Source of the DNA: Fischerella sp. PCC 9605
Lineage (GTDB): Bacteria; Cyanobacteriota; Cyanobacteriia; Cyanobacteriales; Nostocaceae
DNA: 64,000 nucleotides
Direction of reading: 5' to 3'
Assembly (NCBI RefSeq): GCF_000517105.1
Contig: NZ_ALVT01000034.1
Location: forward strand, 336,610-400,609
This document shows, one piece after another, positions 54,698-63,432 of the stretch (the stretch's first letter is position 1; each line of letters begins with the position of its first letter). The position numbers and the translations under genes were made by a program. Under the pieces are notes generated by a model, which was given only the letters and a program-made list of their open reading frames with translations, searched no databases and had not been told where the DNA came from.

Positions 54698-56858
54698 TTC
54701 CTTCGATAATCTTGGCGTAGGAGCCGAATTGCTCCAGACTCACAGAGCGATGTAGTTTGTCATACTCCCGTTTAATTGCCACAATCACCCGTTCCATAGT
54801 TAATAGTGGGGACTGGTTATGATTGGGAGTTTGTAAACAAGCATTGAAAATAATCGAACGGATATGTCCGCCAGCTAGTTGAAATTGTCTAGCCAGAAAA
54901 TCAAAATCTAGTTGCGAGGCATCAACTTGATCGGGAATAACTCGCATCCAAATTTGTTTTCTTTCCAGCACATCGGGCAGTGGAAAATCAACTATGTAAC
55001 GCAATCTCCTTAAAAAAGCTTCATCCAAATCTTTCTTACGGTTTGTTGCCAAAATTGCCAAACCTTTAAACCGTTCCATGCGTTCTAGCAAGTAACTAAT
55101 TTCTAGATTTGCGTAGCGATCGTGAGCATCTTTTACTTCGGTTCGCCGTCCAAACAAAGCATCAGCTTCATCAAAAAAGAGAATTGTGTCTGAGATATCT
55201 GCTAAATCAAACAGCCTTTTGAGATTTTTCTCGGTTTCGCCGATATATTTGTTGACAACCTGAGACAGGTCGATGCGGTACATGGGCAGATTTAGCTTAA
55301 TCGCCAGAATCTCAGCCGCCATTGTTTTACCTGTACCAGGCGAACCAGCAAACAGCACGGAAATGCCACATTCATTCCAGGCTCTAGCCGTTCCCCAGCG
55401 ATAATGAACTTTGGTGAGGGACTTCATCGCCTGATAGATTTCCTCGAATAAAAGTTTTTGTTTGGGAGGCAGCACCAATTCTTTTTCTGTAAATCGAGGC
55501 GTGACAGACTGAGCTAATTCACCGATATCCAGATCTAACTCGGCTCTGCACGCTGCGATTAAATCGGTTTCTGTAAGTTGCCCGGTATGTTCTTGCAATC
55601 CTGCACAGATTGCCTGAATAGTTTGTTTTTCGTAGCGAAATCGGCGAGAGCATTCGGCAATAGCTTTGTCTAATGCCTGGTTTGGAGGCGAGAGTGCTTG
55701 CTTCCAGCAATTAATGCGATCGCTATAGGATAAGTTTGGTACATCAATTATTGGCAGCAGCAGACTTAAGGGAATTTCGGCTAGATCCTTGCGTTCGCGA
55801 ATGCCGAGGAAAATTGTCACCGGAATCGATTGCAGAGACAGCAGGTAGCCATAGGGATGAGATTTTTCGCAGGTTCGAGTGCAAACAAAATCGTCAGGTA
55901 TGTATAAATCTACGCCATGCAACCAGCACAGAGTCGCCACAGAACGCAAATAATCGCTGCTGTCGCATAAGGTTGGATTTCCCTGGAGTTCTACAATCTG
56001 TCTTTGGGTGAGTTGAGCTATTCCCTGGATAATTTCGGCGTAATCTGAACCACTTGCACCCCGCACGGGGACGATACGTAGGGCATCATTGGGTTTGGCA
56101 TTCAATCGGTTGGCAACTATACGGGTGCTTTCAGGCAGACGGGGACAATCAATAGTCAGAGGCGCTAAAATCTGGGGGAGTGACGAATGGGGAAACAGCA
56201 GGCGGTTGGCAATTAGGGGGGGTGTTGTAATTGGACTGTGCCAATCGATGGCGGCTTGAGCATGGCTGGATTGTTGCAACAATCCGTAACGCCATAATGA
56301 GTGAGCGGGGTCTGCGATCGCCAGCACCTTTTCTGGCTCATCCCACAGTTGTTGAGCCAGCGCCAAAGTAGGCTGTGTGGCATTTACATCATTTAGGCAA
56401 GCAGCAATGACTTCTCCTACGGCATTATCAAAAGCCACTGCCAGTCCCAAAGCCAAAATAAACGCGGCAGTGTCATCTAAATTTAAGGTTGCGACTACCC
56501 AACCAAAAGACCCCCTTACCACTGGATGCTCAACATGTGGCAAATCTACCCGCAGCTTGTCGGTTAAATATTTGCCAGTTAGATCGGTTTGGTAGAATTG
56601 ACATTTTTGTTCCCAGTAGCGACTCATATCGAGACTGGCGGTTAATTTGTCACCGATGTTAGGCAGTGCAGAATTAATTGATGGAATTAGAGATGGGGAA
56701 TTTTCCCCCTCTCCCCCTCTTAATTGCCGCCAGCGCCAGCAAATCTCTCGTCGCAATCTAATGGTGACTTGCCGCAGCCAATAGTTAGCACAGACATCCT
56801 CAGCAAGTAGACCAGGCGAAAAGGTAATAAATTCTTTTTGGTTACTGAATGTGTTCAT
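54666..56858 (-). CDS. AAA+ ATPase of the injection system (Pvc15-like)
   Basis: A 730-residue protein. The N-terminal half (to about 440) is a poorly conserved helical domain. The C-terminal AAA+ module has Walker A GSPGTGKT (near residue 505), Walker B ILFFDEADALF (near 560), sensor 1 LAILATNRKKDLDEAFLRRL and an arginine-finger region. Such ATPases are essential in related systems and are thought to help load cargo or refold components. It overlaps the DUF4255 gene by 4 bases. Identity of the family is firm, mechanism is inferred from relatives. Confidence 0.93.
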   Translation of the reverse strand: MNTFSNQKEFITFSPGLLAEDVCANYWLRQVTIRLRREICWRWRQLRGGEGENSPSLIPSINSALPNIGDKLTASLDMSRYWEQKCQFYQTDLTGKYLTDKLRVDLPHVEHPVVRGSFGWVVATLNLDDTAAFILALGLAVAFDNAVGEVIAACLNDVNATQPTLALAQQLWDEPEKVLAIADPAHSLWRYGLLQQSSHAQAAIDWHSPITTPPLIANRLLFPHSSLPQILAPLTIDCPRLPESTRIVANRLNAKPNDALRIVPVRGASGSDYAEIIQGIAQLTQRQIVELQGNPTLCDSSDYLRSVATLCWLHGVDLYIPDDFVCTRTCEKSHPYGYLLSLQSIPVTIFLGIRERKDLAEIPLSLLLPIIDVPNLSYSDRINCWKQALSPPNQALDKAIAECSRRFRYEKQTIQAICAGLQEHTGQLTETDLIAACRAELDLDIGELAQSVTPRFTEKELVLPPKQKLLFEEIYQAMKSLTKVHYRWGTARAWNECGISVLFAGSPGTGKTMAAEILAIKLNLPMYRIDLSQVVNKYIGETEKNLKRLFDLADISDTILFFDEADALFGRRTEVKDAHDRYANLEISYLLERMERFKGLAILATNRKKDLDEAFLRRLRYIVDFPLPDVLERKQIWMRVIPDQVDASQLDFDFLARQFQLAGGHIRSIIFNACLQTPNHNQSPLLTMERVIVAIKREYDKLHRSVSLEQFGSYAKIIEGIENEKSKDYY

Positions 56859-58054
56859 GGTACTACTAGGTCTACTTCTGGACTATTTTTTGCTTGCTGA
56901 CCGTTCACCCTGAGAATCACCCGATACTTGCCTGCGGGTATGGGGTTTTCCTGTTTGATAGGTACGCGCCTGTGAGTTTGGGGTGTTAATGTTGCTAACT
57001 CATCAAACAGCTTCACGACGCTGCCATTTTGATACAGCGCTACAAAAACGTCATCTTCGTCTGTTCCCAGTAACTCACCCGTCAAGTCAATGTTGCCGTA
57101 GATTTTCGATGCTGGATCTCCTGGGTTTACACGAGCAAGGTTATTTGGTACGACGCTAGTCAGCAGTGGTAGGAGGTTGCCCACCAAAAGATTGCTGGCA
57201 CGCTTGCGTCCGTTGGGCAAGGTTTGGATTACAGACACTGGATGGCTGCCAGCAGAAATAACATTCCCGCCGCTAATCGTGCCATTTATCAAGCATTGCA
57301 AGGTATCCGATGACTGTCCGGTGATAGGTAGTTCTATAGTGCCCAGACGTACAGACAAATTTGCCAGATTCAGGTCGCTTCCTCGAAGGGTAATAGTGTC
57401 TCCGGGTGTAAATTTTGGAGGAGCGATCGCACTCAGCGTTGGCCCGCCAAAGGGAAACACGGAAATCTGGATTCCCTTTTCACCGATGACCTCGTTAGCG
57501 AGATAATCAATTCCCACCAATAGGGAATAAGACGACGGTTCGCTCGTAGCAATCATTACAGGTCTGATTTGAAAGGCGACGGAACAGCGGTATTTCTCCT
57601 CCGAACCCTGCATTAATTTCGAGAGCAGATCCGCCGAAGCCTCATCAAAGGTAATCTTTAATACTTCAGGATTATCTTTAAGGGCGTTGAGTGTAGTTAG
57701 AGAACCGCTCAAAGGCAGAAAGGCCAGTTCTTGCAGCGCCCGCATTCCTTCGCCCAAGAATTCATGAGCTTGGATAGTATCACTTTCTCCTTGCTCATCA
57801 AAAGCAGTCAGCAGATACTTCAACACCAGCCATAATGGTGCAGGTTGTCCCTCATCCAATGATTTATTTCTCAGGCTGGCGTCTAACTGAATCTCATAAA
57901 GAAACAGATTCAGCCTGGGATTAGTCACGTTAGGGGGTGGTTCTGGCTTACCAACGGTGACATCGTTTACTGTCACACCTGGATGAACGTGCAGGCGATC
58001 GCGCAACAAGCGTGTCACTGCACCAATAGCTTTTCCTGTATCTGCAAGTGCCAT
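56855..58054 (-). CDS. DUF4255 tail-terminator protein with IPT/TIG domain (Pvc16-like)
   Basis: A 399-residue protein. DUF4255 covers about 1-190 (ALADTGKAIGAVTRLLRDRL, NPRLNLFLYEIQLDASLRNK, WLVLKYLLTAFDEQGE), the cap that ends tube and sheath in PVC-type systems. An IPT/TIG immunoglobulin-like domain follows (about 215-290; KFTPGDTITLRGSDLN), then a second beta domain. The start is the ATG at 58054. Ten bases separate it from the Pro-rich protein gene. The added IPT module, seen in many DUF4255 proteins, probably exposes a binding face. Confidence 0.9.
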   Translation of the reverse strand: MALADTGKAIGAVTRLLRDRLHVHPGVTVNDVTVGKPEPPPNVTNPRLNLFLYEIQLDASLRNKSLDEGQPAPLWLVLKYLLTAFDEQGESDTIQAHEFLGEGMRALQELAFLPLSGSLTTLNALKDNPEVLKITFDEASADLLSKLMQGSEEKYRCSVAFQIRPVMIATSEPSSYSLLVGIDYLANEVIGEKGIQISVFPFGGPTLSAIAPPKFTPGDTITLRGSDLNLANLSVRLGTIELPITGQSSDTLQCLINGTISGGNVISAGSHPVSVIQTLPNGRKRASNLLVGNLLPLLTSVVPNNLARVNPGDPASKIYGNIDLTGELLGTDEDDVFVALYQNGSVVKLFDELATLTPQTHRRVPIKQENPIPAGKYRVILRVNGQQAKNSPEVDLVVP

Positions 58055-58065
58055 TTTGCACAATC

Positions 58066-59028
58066 CTATCTCAGTCTCAGATAATGTCGGTTCAGTCTAG
58101 AACTTTGAGGTTCTGGCTTGACAAACGGTTCTGATTGTGTATTCAAAGTCATTGGTTTAGGAAGTTCCTTTGGAGGTTCTTCGATGGTGATACTAATCGT
58201 GCCAATCGATAGGCTAAACTCTTGAACTTCCGGGATTGGGAATTGGGGAACTCGGGGCCCCCACGACCGCAGGGAGTGGGGATTAGGGGCAATGGGGGTT
58301 GGGGATTGGGGATTGAGGATTGGGGGTTGGGGATTGGGGGTTGGGGATTGGGAACTGGAAAATATGGAATTTTGAATTTTCTCCCCCTCTTCCCCTCTTC
58401 CCATCTCCCTCTCACCCCTCCCCTCCTCGACTTCTGGCGTTCCCGTCACCCAGTCGCGCACCGCCTGCCAATACACCTGCTGAATTTCATAGGAGTTAAC
58501 TTGCTCAGAAATTAAAGGGGATGGGAAATCGGCTTCTGTGCTGTCTGCTTGAGTTTCCTTTGTTAGGGTTTCTACGGTTGGAGGTGTATCAGTTATACTT
58601 CTGCGGCTGCTGTTAGTAGACACTACTTGGTTTATTGATTCTCTGACAACAATGTCCGGCTGTGGACGCAGGTTTTCTGATGCAGGTTGACTTTCTTCGA
58701 CGTTAACAACTGTAAGTTTTGGTAGATCCGAGTGCGGCTGCAACTCTGGTATCCTTTCAGGGGAAAGAATATTAGGTGTTGGCATTGTCTCGGGTTTTGG
58801 GGTATTTGGCGGCAAGCGATTGCTTTCTACCTCTGCTGTCAAATCCTCAGTCATCAGTTCTGGTTGAGCATTAATTACTACGTCTTGCTCAATCTGCATA
58901 GGCGTGACTGCATCGTTTCCCGCAAAACTCGTAGCCGACGACGGTTGAAGCACTTCCAAAGTACCGTCGCTAGTGCCTGCGATCGAGATTCCCGTTTGTT
59001 GAAGTACTCGCGCAAAGTACCCGCTCAT
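58066..59028 (-). CDS. Pro/Ser/Glu-rich protein, injection-system linked, function unknown
   Basis: A 320-residue, largely disordered protein with negatively charged and Pro-rich sections. Residues about 190-205 (QQVYWQAVRDWVTGTPEVEE) form a short helix. Residues about 205-260 are encoded by a repeated GGGGATTG-type tract and read SPTPNPQPP, LNPQSPTP and so on. It starts inside the previous gene by 4 bases. Its place beside ATPase and terminator matches where tape-measure or length-control proteins (Pvc14) occur, but no coiled-coil ruler is evident. It is the least certain structural member. Confidence 0.6.
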   Translation of the reverse strand: MSGYFARVLQQTGISIAGTSDGTLEVLQPSSATSFAGNDAVTPMQIEQDVVINAQPELMTEDLTAEVESNRLPPNTPKPETMPTPNILSPERIPELQPHSDLPKLTVVNVEESQPASENLRPQPDIVVRESINQVVSTNSSRRSITDTPPTVETLTKETQADSTEADFPSPLISEQVNSYEIQQVYWQAVRDWVTGTPEVEEGRGEREMGRGEEGEKIQNSIFSSSQSPTPNPQPPILNPQSPTPIAPNPHSLRSWGPRVPQFPIPEVQEFSLSIGTISITIEEPPKELPKPMTLNTQSEPFVKPEPQSSRLNRHYLRLR

Positions 59029-59906
59029 CGATTCTCCTCCTTCTCAATCAGAGCTAGATATCGAGAACGTCGCCAAGCCGGAACGGCAAACACCTCTGCT
59101 TCACTCCAGTGATAATGTGATGCCAGACGATGCACGCTTCTCAATAGATTTTCTTGAGCGTGGTGCAATCTTTGCAATGACAACTCACCTAAATCTAAGC
59201 CGTGTTGATTCTGCGTTTCACAGTAAGGACAATTCACCAGCAACGTAAAATTCACCAATGGATCTAAGTCAGCCATTGTTTCATCAATAGCTTGCACCCA
59301 CTCGTCCGGTACAATACCTGCTGGCAGGAATCTGGATTTTTCATGCTCTGCAAGCAAATTTTGAATCATCACCTGCACCGCCGCTTTTTCATCTGTGAAC
59401 GATTGACTCAGCCATTGCAGTTGCTCGCGTCCCGTTGGTTTTCTGATAGCTACGCTGTCGTTTCCTATCCGCACCCTAAGTTCCATCTGAGAACTTTGCT
59501 GCTGAATCTCAATTAATTCCTCAATTGTTAAATTGATTTCCATCTGCTGGCGACACGCCTGATTTAAGCAGCGAAAGCTCACAGTTAGTTCAGATGCACC
59601 TGCAAGCGTGGCAAGAATTAACAGACATTCAGTGCGTTTGCCAATTTCCAGTTCCCAAAAGAAGTTACGATCTATTCTCCGGGTAGCACCGAAGGCATCA
59701 CACCTTTTGCAATTGCTATCTCTGGTACAACACTCTAGAATCTGTGTTTCCAAGTAAGGGCGCAATTTCTGGTTGAAATCGATATTTAGATCTTGTTCAA
59801 ACCAGCCAAAAGGACGGAGAAATAAATTGCTAATAGCAAACTTGTCTTTTATTTCTTCAGGGATTGCTGGAAAGGGGTGCTGTCTATCTGTGTTGCTGGA
59901 AAACAT
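59025..59906 (-). CDS. Zinc-ribbon protein of the injection system
   Basis: A 293-residue protein (start at ATG 59906; longer frames extend only over low-quality sequence). Cys clusters appear at CCTRDSNCKRC (about 70-80), CLNQACRQQ (about 115-125) and CPYC (about 225). The end reads LRSVHRLASHYHWSEAEVFA then VPAWRRSRYLALIEKE, like the C-terminal helix of T4-type baseplate/assembly-chaperone proteins in injection-system loci. It lies between the tube and the Pro-rich gene. It probably assists tube or baseplate assembly; metal binding is inferred from the cysteines. Confidence 0.7.
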   Translation of the reverse strand: MFSSNTDRQHPFPAIPEEIKDKFAISNLFLRPFGWFEQDLNIDFNQKLRPYLETQILECCTRDSNCKRCDAFGATRRIDRNFFWELEIGKRTECLLILATLAGASELTVSFRCLNQACRQQMEINLTIEELIEIQQQSSQMELRVRIGNDSVAIRKPTGREQLQWLSQSFTDEKAAVQVMIQNLLAEHEKSRFLPAGIVPDEWVQAIDETMADLDPLVNFTLLVNCPYCETQNQHGLDLGELSLQRLHHAQENLLRSVHRLASHYHWSEAEVFAVPAWRRSRYLALIEKEENR

Positions 59907-59967
59907 TTGAATTCCCCAAGGGGGTTGACCAATCACAACCAATCTAAAATCCAAAATCCAAAATTGA

Positions 59968-60498
59968 TTAGCTAGCTGCTGGAACTGGGCTGGCCTCATC
60001 CGGTTCTTTTGTATCTGGATCGCGTTCCCAACCTTCAATTTCAATCTTGATGCTCTCAACCGCAATGGCATTTGCACTGGCATCTAGGACGGGAACCGCT
60101 GTGAACTCGCTCACCCAGCATTTATGCAAAAAATAACGCAGGGCGACGTGTCCTTTTTCGTTCATCACCTCCAGGATCAACTCTTTTTTGTAATTCACCA
60201 AGTCCATCGCCGTGTCACCTGCGTAAGGATGCACCATGTTTGCCCACTTTTCAAATTCCAAATCGTGGGTAATGCCTCTTTCCATCGTCACGGCGTCGTA
60301 GGTAGTGCGCCCTGGCGACTTGGTATCAGTGCTGTTATCACCCCCTGAGCGATAGGTAACAACTTGTGTAGTCCGCTTGAGGGCGCTGACTTTAGAAACG
60401 CCTAAAACAGTTTTGCCATCCACCGCCGAAACGACCCTAAACTTATAATTTTTGTACGGATCTACGCGATGGGCATTCTTCGGAAATCCTGTAGCCAT
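59968..60498 (-). CDS. Inner tube protein (gp19/Hcp-like, Pvc1/5-like)
   Basis: A 176-residue tube subunit. Family features: PYKNYKFRVVSAVDGKTVLG near the start, then VTMERGITHDLEFEKWANMV and CWVSEFTAVPVLDASANAIA then VESIKIEIEGWERD. AGGAG precedes the ATG. Only one tube gene is visible in this locus, although several injection systems have two, so the initiating ring is presumably made by the CIS-tube protein alone. Confidence 0.93.
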   Translation of the reverse strand: MATGFPKNAHRVDPYKNYKFRVVSAVDGKTVLGVSKVSALKRTTQVVTYRSGGDNSTDTKSPGRTTYDAVTMERGITHDLEFEKWANMVHPYAGDTAMDLVNYKKELILEVMNEKGHVALRYFLHKCWVSEFTAVPVLDASANAIAVESIKIEIEGWERDPDTKEPDEASPVPAAS

Positions 60499-60521
60499 TA
60501 GTTGTCTCCTGAAGTCTTAAA

Positions 60522-62960
60522 TCAGACCAAATCGCCAGCAATTTGCTGGATTTTGATAATCACAAATTCGGCTGGTTTGAGGGGTGCAAAGCCAACTACA
60601 ATGTTGACTATGCCAAGGTTGCGGTCATTTTGAGTTGTTGTCTCACCGTCGCATTTGACGAAAAATGCTTTGTCAGGCGTACTGCCTTGAAATGCACCTT
60701 GGCGGAAAAGCCCCATCATAAAAGCGTTGAGATTAAGCCGAATTTTTGCCCATAAGGGTTCGTCGTTCGGTTCAAACACGACCCACTTCGTACCGCGATA
60801 CAGCGATTCTTCAAGGAACAGTGCCAAGCGCCGGATGGGAATGTATTTCCAGTCGGCGATCGCATTATCATCGAAGCCAGTGCTGGTACGAGCACCCCAA
60901 TTGACGAAGCCATTGGGAAAGCTACGCAGGCAATTGACACCGAGTTTATTCAAAACGCCGTTTTCTGGATCTGTGAGGTTGACCTCCAGCCCGACAATGC
61001 CACTAATGCTGGCTTCGATGCCGGCTGGTGCTTTCCAAACGCCGCGAGTTGCATCAATGCGAGCCATCAGCCCAGCAATGGCTCCCCCCGGGCCAATGGT
61101 TTTTACTAAACCGTTGGCGTTGTATTTTAGGCGAGGATAAAAAATTGCTGCGCGATCCTGCACCAATAGCGAACGTAAAATGTTTACTAAAGTTGTATTA
61201 TTTACAACTTCTGGTCTGCTGTTTTTAGTCCAGCTAGCGGGCGCATCAACTAAAAGAAAGGCTCGATGCTGTTTGCAATAATTACTTGCTGGCCCTAACA
61301 AGCTAGTGTAAGTATCCTCTATAACTTCTTCGTCTCCTGGAATTACCATCAAATTAAACAAATCCACGGAATCTAGGGCGTGAAAGCCAGTCTGAGCTAA
61401 AGGATTGCCCACATATTCGGCTAGTTCAGGAGCTGTCCCATCACTACCATCGTCAGCAGGAGTAGCACTGCTGAAACTGCCTGTGCCGGAACTTCCCAAT
61501 GAATATTGACGCACGTTCTTAATCAAGGCACTGTCAATAGCGGCGATGGCTGGCGTTGTCGTTATGCTTGAGGGTTGATTGTTATGGGTTCCTCCCTTGG
61601 CTATTACAGCCAAGTGATAGCCCCAAACTTCGGCACGCCAAGGCAATTGAGCATCATTGATGGCCTTGGCAATAATTCGCAGTTTTTCCCGCACACCGTC
61701 ATTGTTGCCGTTGGGACTGTTGGGGACTGTTGCACTTTGGTACCACCTATCAGTGCCAGCAGGATTGCTAGTGACTAAATTTACTGCCACGCTTGCACCA
61801 TCAATAGCGATCGCTGTCAGTGCATTTTGTTGCAAAGCAGCAATTTGATTGATGCTTGTTAAGTCCCCTGGTGTGTTTACAGATCCCAGAATTAAAAATG
61901 TCGCATTTGGTGCGGGTCGAAAGTTGCTCCAGCGCACGGCTTCAATGCCACCTTGATCGATACCCAACATCAGTGCTGCCGAGATGTCGTTGGCAGCAGC
62001 CCTACGAACGCGCACGCTGGAAGTATTGCCGGAGTTAGCAGTAATGGTTAGTAAGTGACTAATATCCGTGACATCGACCAATGTACAGGTAACGCTGTGA
62101 GCAGGACTGAAACTGCTCAAAGCGGCATCAATCTTGCCTTTAATGTGAGTTTGGATTGCATCGATATCTGCCGGAATTGTCCAAGGACTTAAATCTACAA
62201 CAGCAAACGGTGAATCATTGACGCTGATTTCAAATGCGGACTGGCGAGTATTGGCTCCTCCAGGATTAATCAAATTATTTAACGTGGTCTGTACCGCATT
62301 AGCATTAGCACCTAAAGGTCTGCGTCCTTGAGAGAATCCAGCGAAACTGTTGCCTATAACATTAATATACGAGTTTGGCAGCAGGCTGCCTGGAGGCGCT
62401 GGATTTCGCATATCTGGGTGCAAATCCAGATCGATCAAATCGGAACTTTGGGTCACAAAAGATGGAGCAAAGCGCGGCGAGGTCGGATTCATCGACAAAC
62501 CCGTAAAAGGCTCGGTAGCTACCGCTACCCCACCCTCCTCTTGAATGACTCTCAAATTAAAAGTTTCATCTGGGTTGGTGGTGTTGTAATCAACCTCCAT
62601 ACGTACGGTGTTAGCCCACGTCCCCTCAGCTTTGGCAGTAGCGACCAAGACATTTTCCCCCCTGAGGGACTTTAAGGTGACTTTGGCTTTGTTAGCACCT
62701 TTTGCCAGCCTAACTACATAACAATCTGTGCCTCCATTCATAAAAAACTGCATGACGCTGGTGGCAAGATCGCTTTTGGGATGAGGTTCGCCAAACTGCC
62801 GCACGTAATCGGAAGGGCTGAGAATTCTGATCGCTTTGTTCATCAGTCCCTTGCTGGCACGACCGAAAAACGCGGCGATGGATGTCGCTACACCAGTAAT
62901 TGTATTTACTCCACTTGGGACTTCCTGAATGTAAACGCCGGGATAACTTACCTGTACCAT
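60522..62960 (-). CDS. Contractile tail sheath protein with very large inserted domain
   Basis: An 812-residue sheath subunit. The N-terminus (SYPGVYIQEVPSGVNTITGV, SVMQFFMNGGTDCYVVRLAK) and C-terminus (GFVNWGARTSTGFDD, IPIRRLALFLEESLYRGTKW, WVVFEPNDEPLW) are standard sheath signatures. About 350-400 residues lie between, with an immunoglobulin-like or beta-rich insert (about 170-500), where compact sheaths such as Pvc2 (about 350 residues) have little. Inserts like this sit on the outside of the sheath. The gene follows the leader protein by 64 bases and the tube gene follows 23 bases later. Confidence 0.95.
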   Translation of the reverse strand: MVQVSYPGVYIQEVPSGVNTITGVATSIAAFFGRASKGLMNKAIRILSPSDYVRQFGEPHPKSDLATSVMQFFMNGGTDCYVVRLAKGANKAKVTLKSLRGENVLVATAKAEGTWANTVRMEVDYNTTNPDETFNLRVIQEEGGVAVATEPFTGLSMNPTSPRFAPSFVTQSSDLIDLDLHPDMRNPAPPGSLLPNSYINVIGNSFAGFSQGRRPLGANANAVQTTLNNLINPGGANTRQSAFEISVNDSPFAVVDLSPWTIPADIDAIQTHIKGKIDAALSSFSPAHSVTCTLVDVTDISHLLTITANSGNTSSVRVRRAAANDISAALMLGIDQGGIEAVRWSNFRPAPNATFLILGSVNTPGDLTSINQIAALQQNALTAIAIDGASVAVNLVTSNPAGTDRWYQSATVPNSPNGNNDGVREKLRIIAKAINDAQLPWRAEVWGYHLAVIAKGGTHNNQPSSITTTPAIAAIDSALIKNVRQYSLGSSGTGSFSSATPADDGSDGTAPELAEYVGNPLAQTGFHALDSVDLFNLMVIPGDEEVIEDTYTSLLGPASNYCKQHRAFLLVDAPASWTKNSRPEVVNNTTLVNILRSLLVQDRAAIFYPRLKYNANGLVKTIGPGGAIAGLMARIDATRGVWKAPAGIEASISGIVGLEVNLTDPENGVLNKLGVNCLRSFPNGFVNWGARTSTGFDDNAIADWKYIPIRRLALFLEESLYRGTKWVVFEPNDEPLWAKIRLNLNAFMMGLFRQGAFQGSTPDKAFFVKCDGETTTQNDRNLGIVNIVVGFAPLKPAEFVIIKIQQIAGDLV

Positions 62961-63024
62961 TACTTATTCCTTATTTAATTGCTATAAATCTCTTCAAGTA
63001 TTAATTTTCAGTGTGGTTGCTAAT

Positions 63025-63432
63025 TCAAGGCACATCAGCCACATCCACCGCGATCAGGTCTTGTAACAGCGTGTAGAATTCGGCAAATGGACCGACTTTA
63101 GTACCACCTCTGACAGCAACGTGACGGCTGGTACAGGACAATTGAATAGTCACGAACTCTGAAGCAACATCTGGATTAATCTTTTGTCCTGTAAACTCTG
63201 GGAGTGTCCAGAAGCCTTCGGCACTGGCTAATTGTACTAGTGCTTTCACTGTCAATGGAGAAAGGGGATTGACCCTAACGTTCGTACGCCCTTCTGCTGC
63301 GATCTGACCGTCCGAAAAAATCATTACAGACTGAGATAAGATATTACCACCCTCAACCCCGAATTCAATCACTGGCCCTTGCACCTGTGTTAAGTCTGTG
63401 CAAGGCTTTGGTGAGTTGATAAGTGAAGACAT
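63025..63432 (-). CDS. First gene of the injection-system operon, unknown beta-rich protein
   Basis: A 135-residue protein with VQGPVIEFGVEGGNILSQSV, VMIFSDGQIAAEGRTNVRV and LTVKALVQLASAEGFWTLPE. It resembles small strand-rich proteins with no named family. There is no signal peptide or membrane helix. It opens the long minus-strand run ahead of the sheath and may be a regulator or an assembly factor. Confidence 0.6.
   Translation of the reverse strand: MSSLINSPKPCTDLTQVQGPVIEFGVEGGNILSQSVMIFSDGQIAAEGRTNVRVNPLSPLTVKALVQLASAEGFWTLPEFTGQKINPDVASEFVTIQLSCTSRHVAVRGGTKVGPFAEFYTLLQDLIAVDVADVP

Noticed and set aside
34676-63432. Prophage or tailocin
   Set aside because: No capsid, portal, terminase, lysis or integrase genes are linked. 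The AAA+ ATPase, DUF4255 and DUF4157 genes are those of injection systems.
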